Source of the DNA: Bacillota bacterium
GTDB lineage: Bacteria; Bacillota; Limnochordia; DTU087
Direction: 5' to 3'
Assembly: GCA_012510855.1 (NCBI GenBank)
Contig: JAAZHE010000178.1
Coordinates: 1-36,308, forward strand
Length of the DNA stretch: 36,308 nt
The notes under the pieces were generated by a model. The model had not been told where the DNA came from. It ran no database searches and was given only the letters and a program-made list of their open reading frames with translations. The position numbers and the translations under genes are program-made. Positions 33,844 to 36,308 of the stretch are shown here, piece by piece. The first letter of the stretch is position 1; the number at the start of each line of letters is the position of its first letter.

Positions 33844-33882
33844 AAAAAGGGGAGGAAGCTATTGCCGACCGCTCTCCTCCCC
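33844..33882 (-). terminator. intrinsic terminator between rpsB and tsf
   Basis: On the minus strand GGGGAGGA (33882-33875) pairs with TCCTCCCC (33856-33849), with AGC/GCT possibly extending the stem over one bulged base. It is followed by TTTTT (33848-33844). It starts 14 nt after the rpsB stop and ends about 30 nt before the tsf ATG. Confidence 0.75.
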
Positions 33883-33895
33883 CCTCTCTCATGTC

Positions 33896-34696
33896 CTACT
33901 CTTCGTCATCATAGTCCTCGTCATCAAGGCCTTCGTCGTAAATATCCGTATCGACCTCGGTGTCGAGCTCAGCCTGGGTCTCTTCCCCAGCCAAGGCCGC
34001 TTCCATCCCCTGCTGGCCCTCTTTACCCTCGATGACCGCATCGGCAATAATCCCGGTCAGTAGACGAATAGCCCGAATCGCATCATCATTGCCCGGAATC
34101 ACATAATCAACTTCATCGGGATCGCAGTTGGTGTCGACGATGGCTACGATGGGGATTCTCAACTTCCGAGCCTCGGCTACAGCAATCCGCTCTTTCCTCG
34201 GGTCGACTATGAATACGGCCCCTGGAAGCCGGTCCATGTTCCGAATTCCACCCAAGAAGCGCTGCAGTTTTTCGTGTTCTTTCCGCAGCCCGAGAACTTC
34301 TTTCTTGGGCAAGACTTCGTAAGCTCCGTCTTCTTCCATCTTCTCCAATTCCTTGAGCCGCTGCACACGACTGCGGATAGTGGTGAAGTTGGTCAGCATA
34401 CCTCCCAACCACCGCTCGTTTACGTAGTACATGCCACAGCGCTGAGCTTCCTCGCGGATTGCTTCGTAAGCTTGCTTTTTCGTACCTACAAAGAGTACCG
34501 ACTCTCCGTTAGCTACGACCTCTTTGATGAAGTTGTAGGCGACATCAATCAGGCGCACGGTTTTCTGCAGGTCAATGATATAAATGCCATTGCGCTCTGT
34601 AAAGATGTACTCCTTCATCTTTGGGTTCCAGCGGCGAGTTTGGTGACCAAAATGGACACCAGCCTCCAGCAACTGTTTCATAGATACGATCGCCAC
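33896..34696 (-). CDS. rpsB: 30S ribosomal protein S2 with acidic C-terminal tail
   Basis: Small-subunit head/body protein that bridges S1. 266 residues: [94 protein letters not shown] and the terminal [26 protein letters not shown] 30-residue acidic tail ([24 protein letters not shown]) follows the usual end. The GTG at 34696 has GAGGAGG about 7 nt upstream; the longer reading to 34756 overlaps the leader structure. It has its own promoter and starts the rpsB-tsf-pyrH-frr block. Confidence 0.98.
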   Translation of the reverse strand: MAIVSMKQLLEAGVHFGHQTRRWNPKMKEYIFTERNGIYIIDLQKTVRLIDVAYNFIKEVVANGESVLFVGTKKQAYEAIREEAQRCGMYYVNERWLGGMLTNFTTIRSRVQRLKELEKMEEDGAYEVLPKKEVLGLRKEHEKLQRFLGGIRNMDRLPGAVFIVDPRKERIAVAEARKLRIPIVAIVDTNCDPDEVDYVIPGNDDAIRAIRLLTGIIADAVIEGKEGQQGMEAALAGEETQAELDTEVDTDIYDEGLDDEDYDDEE

Positions 34697-34728
34697 TAGC
34701 CCACCTCCTCTCCTGGTTAGATTCCTCC

Positions 34729-34788
34729 GCGTCCGTCCTCCCGCCCTGTCCACCAATCACTGGCACCTCGGAAGGGCAGTCGGGACGC
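34729..34788 (-). promoter_or_regulatory. structured rpsB leader (possible S2 autoregulatory RNA)
   Basis: Between the promoter and the gene, the minus strand can pair GCGTCC (34788-34783) with GGACGC (34734-34729), and inside it GCCCT (34777-34773) with AGGGC (34747-34743). The leader is about 110 nt long. Leaders bound by S2 regulate rpsB in other bacteria; I cannot show that this one belongs to a known class. Confidence 0.4.
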
Positions 34789-34810
34789 GTGTGTGATTAC
34801 ACCACAGATA

Positions 34811-34840
34811 ACTATAGCATATCCAACTACTGCTGTGCAA
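34811..34840 (-). promoter_or_regulatory. extended -10 promoter for rpsB
   Basis: TTGCAC (34840-34835), an 18-nt spacer and TATAGT (34816-34811), with TG one base upstream of the -10. Expected start near 34804. It lies directly after the DUF6115 gene, separating the flagellar-type cluster from the translation block. Confidence 0.7.
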
Positions 34841-34859
34841 CAAGAGTTTCCACGATCTT

Positions 34860-35297
34860 TTACTGTCTGAACTTTTCCAAGTCTAAGATAAGCTGCACCT
34901 CTCCCTTGGGAATCTCTGCATCTTGGGCTATTTCTTCTACAGTGTATCCCTGCTGTGCCAAGGCTATAACAGACGTCCGTTTTTCCTCTATGTCTAGCCG
35001 ATAGGCCAGGGAATCCTCCTGGTTCTCTGCCATCAAGTCTTGTCTCAAACTTGGTCTTGGGTCCGGATTGCCGCCATCCTGGCTTTGGCACAAGCGGCTG
35101 TCAAGCTCCTTTAGAAGGGTTTGGCCTGCCTCGTCTAGTTCACGCATCAGCTCCTGGAGAGCAGTCTCAGTCTCCACCATAGCTGCCCTCAGACCATACA
35201 GCCTCGCCCACCGCTCTTTAAGCCCGGCTACCTCCCGTCCCAACCATATGCACATCCCCAAGGCTATTATGGATAGTACTAGTGCCAATACAGCCAT
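34860..35297 (-). CDS. DUF6115-type membrane-anchored protein of flagellar clusters
   Basis: 145 residues: one N-terminal membrane helix (VLALVLSIIALGMCIWLG), a charged coiled-coil-like region (LREVAGLKERWARL to LLKELDSRL), a low-complexity linker (SQDGGNPDPRPS) and a C-terminal 40-residue helix-turn-helix-like module (VIALAQQGYTVEEIAQDAEIPKGEVQLILDL). This matches the DUF6115 proteins that Clostridia encode between the motility sigma factor and rpsB. Function unknown; the C-terminal module resembles a DNA-binding fold but may do something else. ATG at 35297 with AGGGG 8 nt upstream; a GTG at 35306 abuts that site. Confidence 0.78.
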   Translation of the reverse strand: MAVLALVLSIIALGMCIWLGREVAGLKERWARLYGLRAAMVETETALQELMRELDEAGQTLLKELDSRLCQSQDGGNPDPRPSLRQDLMAENQEDSLAYRLDIEEKRTSVIALAQQGYTVEEIAQDAEIPKGEVQLILDLEKFRQ

Positions 35298-35308
35298 CAC
35301 TGCCACCC

Positions 35309-35632
35309 CTAGATGCGAATATCGATTCTTCGTCCAAGACCCCTTTGGACCGCAGGTTTGGCTTCCTCGTCCTTCTTCTCCTCTTCTCCAGCTTTACCTT
35401 GCTGCTGCTCCGACAGCTGGCGTCGCCCCCTGTCCTCCCTCTGGCCGATCCGGGCGTACTGCTTTTTCTCAGCACCAGCAACTTGGCTGCGGCGGGCAGC
35501 CAGTTCTTGCCCGGCCTGGGAGCCTAACTGGGCCTGGGTTATCTCCGAGTGCTTTTGCCCCGCTTGTTCGAGACGGGAAGTATCATGGGATCGGGGAAGC
35601 AACACCTGCAAATCAGGGAATTTAATGGACAA
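35309..35632 (-). CDS. small hydrophilic protein of the flagellar/motility cluster
   Basis: 107 residues, Gln/Lys/Glu-rich and predicted cytoplasmic and largely disordered (QAGQKHSEITQAQLGSQAGQELAARR, KAGEEEKKDEEAKP). The N-terminus (SIKFPDLQVLLPR) and the C-terminus (GLGRRIDIRI) resemble short proteins found between sigD and rpsB in Clostridia, which typically end in an IDIxI motif. Function unknown. Start TTG at 35632, with GAGGAGG immediately upstream (short spacing); an ATT six bases later would have a better-spaced site but is a very rare start. It lies 27 nt after the sigma factor gene. Confidence 0.7.
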   Translation of the reverse strand: MSIKFPDLQVLLPRSHDTSRLEQAGQKHSEITQAQLGSQAGQELAARRSQVAGAEKKQYARIGQREDRGRRQLSEQQQGKAGEEEKKDEEAKPAVQRGLGRRIDIRI

Positions 35633-35659
35633 GCCTCCTCACCCTTCCTCGGGAAGCTG

Positions 35660-36308
35660 TTACCCAACCATGCCGATATCCAAACGGGATAGTTTTCCCC
35701 GCAGGCGGCTGAGGGCCTTGGTGTGGAGCTGGGAAATACGGGACTCGGAGACATCCAGCACCTTGCCGATCTCCTTCAAGGTGAGTTCCTCATAATAATA
35801 TAAGGTGATCACCAGGCGTTCCCTCTCCGGTAAAGCCTCGATGGCTTCCGTCAACACCTCCAGCAAGGCGTCTCTAGATACGACTGCCGCCGGATCTTCG
35901 TGGCTAGTGTCTGCTACCATATCGGTGAGACGGAGTTTTTCTCCATCCTGTCCCCCTTCAGACCAGGGTTCATCCAAAGACAGCAGAGTCGTTGCTGCTA
36001 CTTCCTGCAGCAGTCTGGAATACTCGGCAGCGGTGATTCCCATAGCACTCTGAAGTTCTTCATCGGTAGGGGGCCTGCCCAGTTTGTCCTCCAGCTGGGC
36101 CATGTTCTGGGCCAGCTGGCGTGCCTTCAGCCGCACTGACCTAGGTACCCAATCAACCGCCCGCAGTCCGTCGAGAATCGCTCCTCGGATCCGGGTTGCG
36201 GCGTAAGATTCAAATTTCACGCCCCGGGAAGTATCATATTTCTCGATGGCATCTAGTAATCCGAAAATCCCATAGCTGACCAAATCCTCATAGTCCACAG
36301 TATTGGGA
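35660..36308 (-). CDS. sigD: RNA polymerase sigma factor SigD/FliA, 5' end outside window
   Basis: Alternative sigma-28 factor for flagellar and chemotaxis genes. The window holds about 215 C-terminal residues. Region 2 starts near the edge (VDYEDLVSYGIFGLLDAIEKYDTSRGVKFESYAATRIRGAILDGLRAVDWVPRSVR). Region 3 (ARQLAQNMAQLEDKLGRPPTDEELQSAMGI) and region 4 with the helix-turn-helix (ELTLKEIGKVLDVSESRISQLHTKALSRL) follow. Homologues have about 45 residues before VDYEDL, and the frame is open to the edge (Pro-Asn-Thr), so the GTG at 36298 is an internal valine, not the start. WhiG is closely related; the flagellar neighbours favour SigD. Confidence 0.93.
   Translation of the reverse strand, partial: PNTVDYEDLVSYGIFGLLDAIEKYDTSRGVKFESYAATRIRGAILDGLRAVDWVPRSVRLKARQLAQNMAQLEDKLGRPPTDEELQSAMGITAAEYSRLLQEVAATTLLSLDEPWSEGGQDGEKLRLTDMVADTSHEDPAAVVSRDALLEVLTEAIEALPERERLVITLYYYEELTLKEIGKVLDVSESRISQLHTKALSRLRGKLSRLDIGMVG

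Noticed and set aside
34717-35091. 124-residue minus-strand frame overlapping the DUF6115 gene and the rpsB leader
   Set aside because: Runs across a promoter and a structured leader and conflicts with the well supported DUF6115 frame.
1-36308. CRISPR array, insertion sequence, prophage, tRNA or rRNA genes
   Set aside because: No regularly spaced repeats, transposase or integrase motifs, and no tRNA- or rRNA-like stretches seen in reading through both strands. All long gaps are accounted for by promoters, leaders or terminators.

Overview
The window is a single, almost gap-free block of bacterial housekeeping genes, all read from the minus strand. It suggests a motile, Gram-positive-type Firmicute of the Clostridia/Limnochordia kind, with moderate G+C by eye. 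The evidence is a PolC-type replicase, SpoIIM, a DacF-like carboxypeptidase, a SigD/FliA sigma factor with two flagellar-cluster companions, and the classic Firmicutes order rpsB-tsf-pyrH-frr-uppS-cdsA-dxr-rseP-ispG-proS-polC-rimP-nusA-rnpM-ylxQ-infB-rbfA-nrnA-truB-ribF-rpsO-pnp. I cannot name the species. TTG starts are frequent: eight of the genes are best explained by one.

Read in the direction of transcription (right to left), 36308-34860 is the tail of a flagellar/chemotaxis cluster. 34840-31522 holds ribosomal protein S2, EF-Ts, UMP kinase and ribosome recycling factor, with terminator-like hairpins placed between the genes. 31408-23372 makes isoprenoids, lipids and envelope (UppS, CdsA, Dxr, RseP, IspG), plus an AI-2E family membrane protein and ProS. 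23358-19192 holds a family 2 glycosyltransferase and the replicative polymerase PolC. 19143-10245 is the rimP-nusA-infB-rbfA-nrnA-truB-ribF translation and transcription operon, driven by a near-consensus promoter with a leader of about 230 nt. 10258-7540 is rpsO-pnp with its own promoter and a terminator. 7247-3121 holds a DUF3866 protein, an EndoQ-like nuclease, a histidine phosphatase, SpoIIM and a small membrane protein. 3017-1 is a nucleoside-salvage unit (deoB-pdp) followed by a sporulation-type D,D-carboxypeptidase cut by the window edge.

I found no mobile element, CRISPR array, tRNA or rRNA, and no clear new multigene system. The strongest anomaly is polC. It lacks the DEDDh proofreading exonuclease normally inserted in its PHP domain. 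It also carries an in-frame TAA 42 codons before the point where family homology, including the C-terminal clamp-binding QLSLF motif, really ends. Other points of interest are a long acidic tail on NusA, an attenuator-like competing hairpin ahead of endoQ, a structured leader bulging the ispG Shine-Dalgarno, and a nested palindrome at the deoB promoter.
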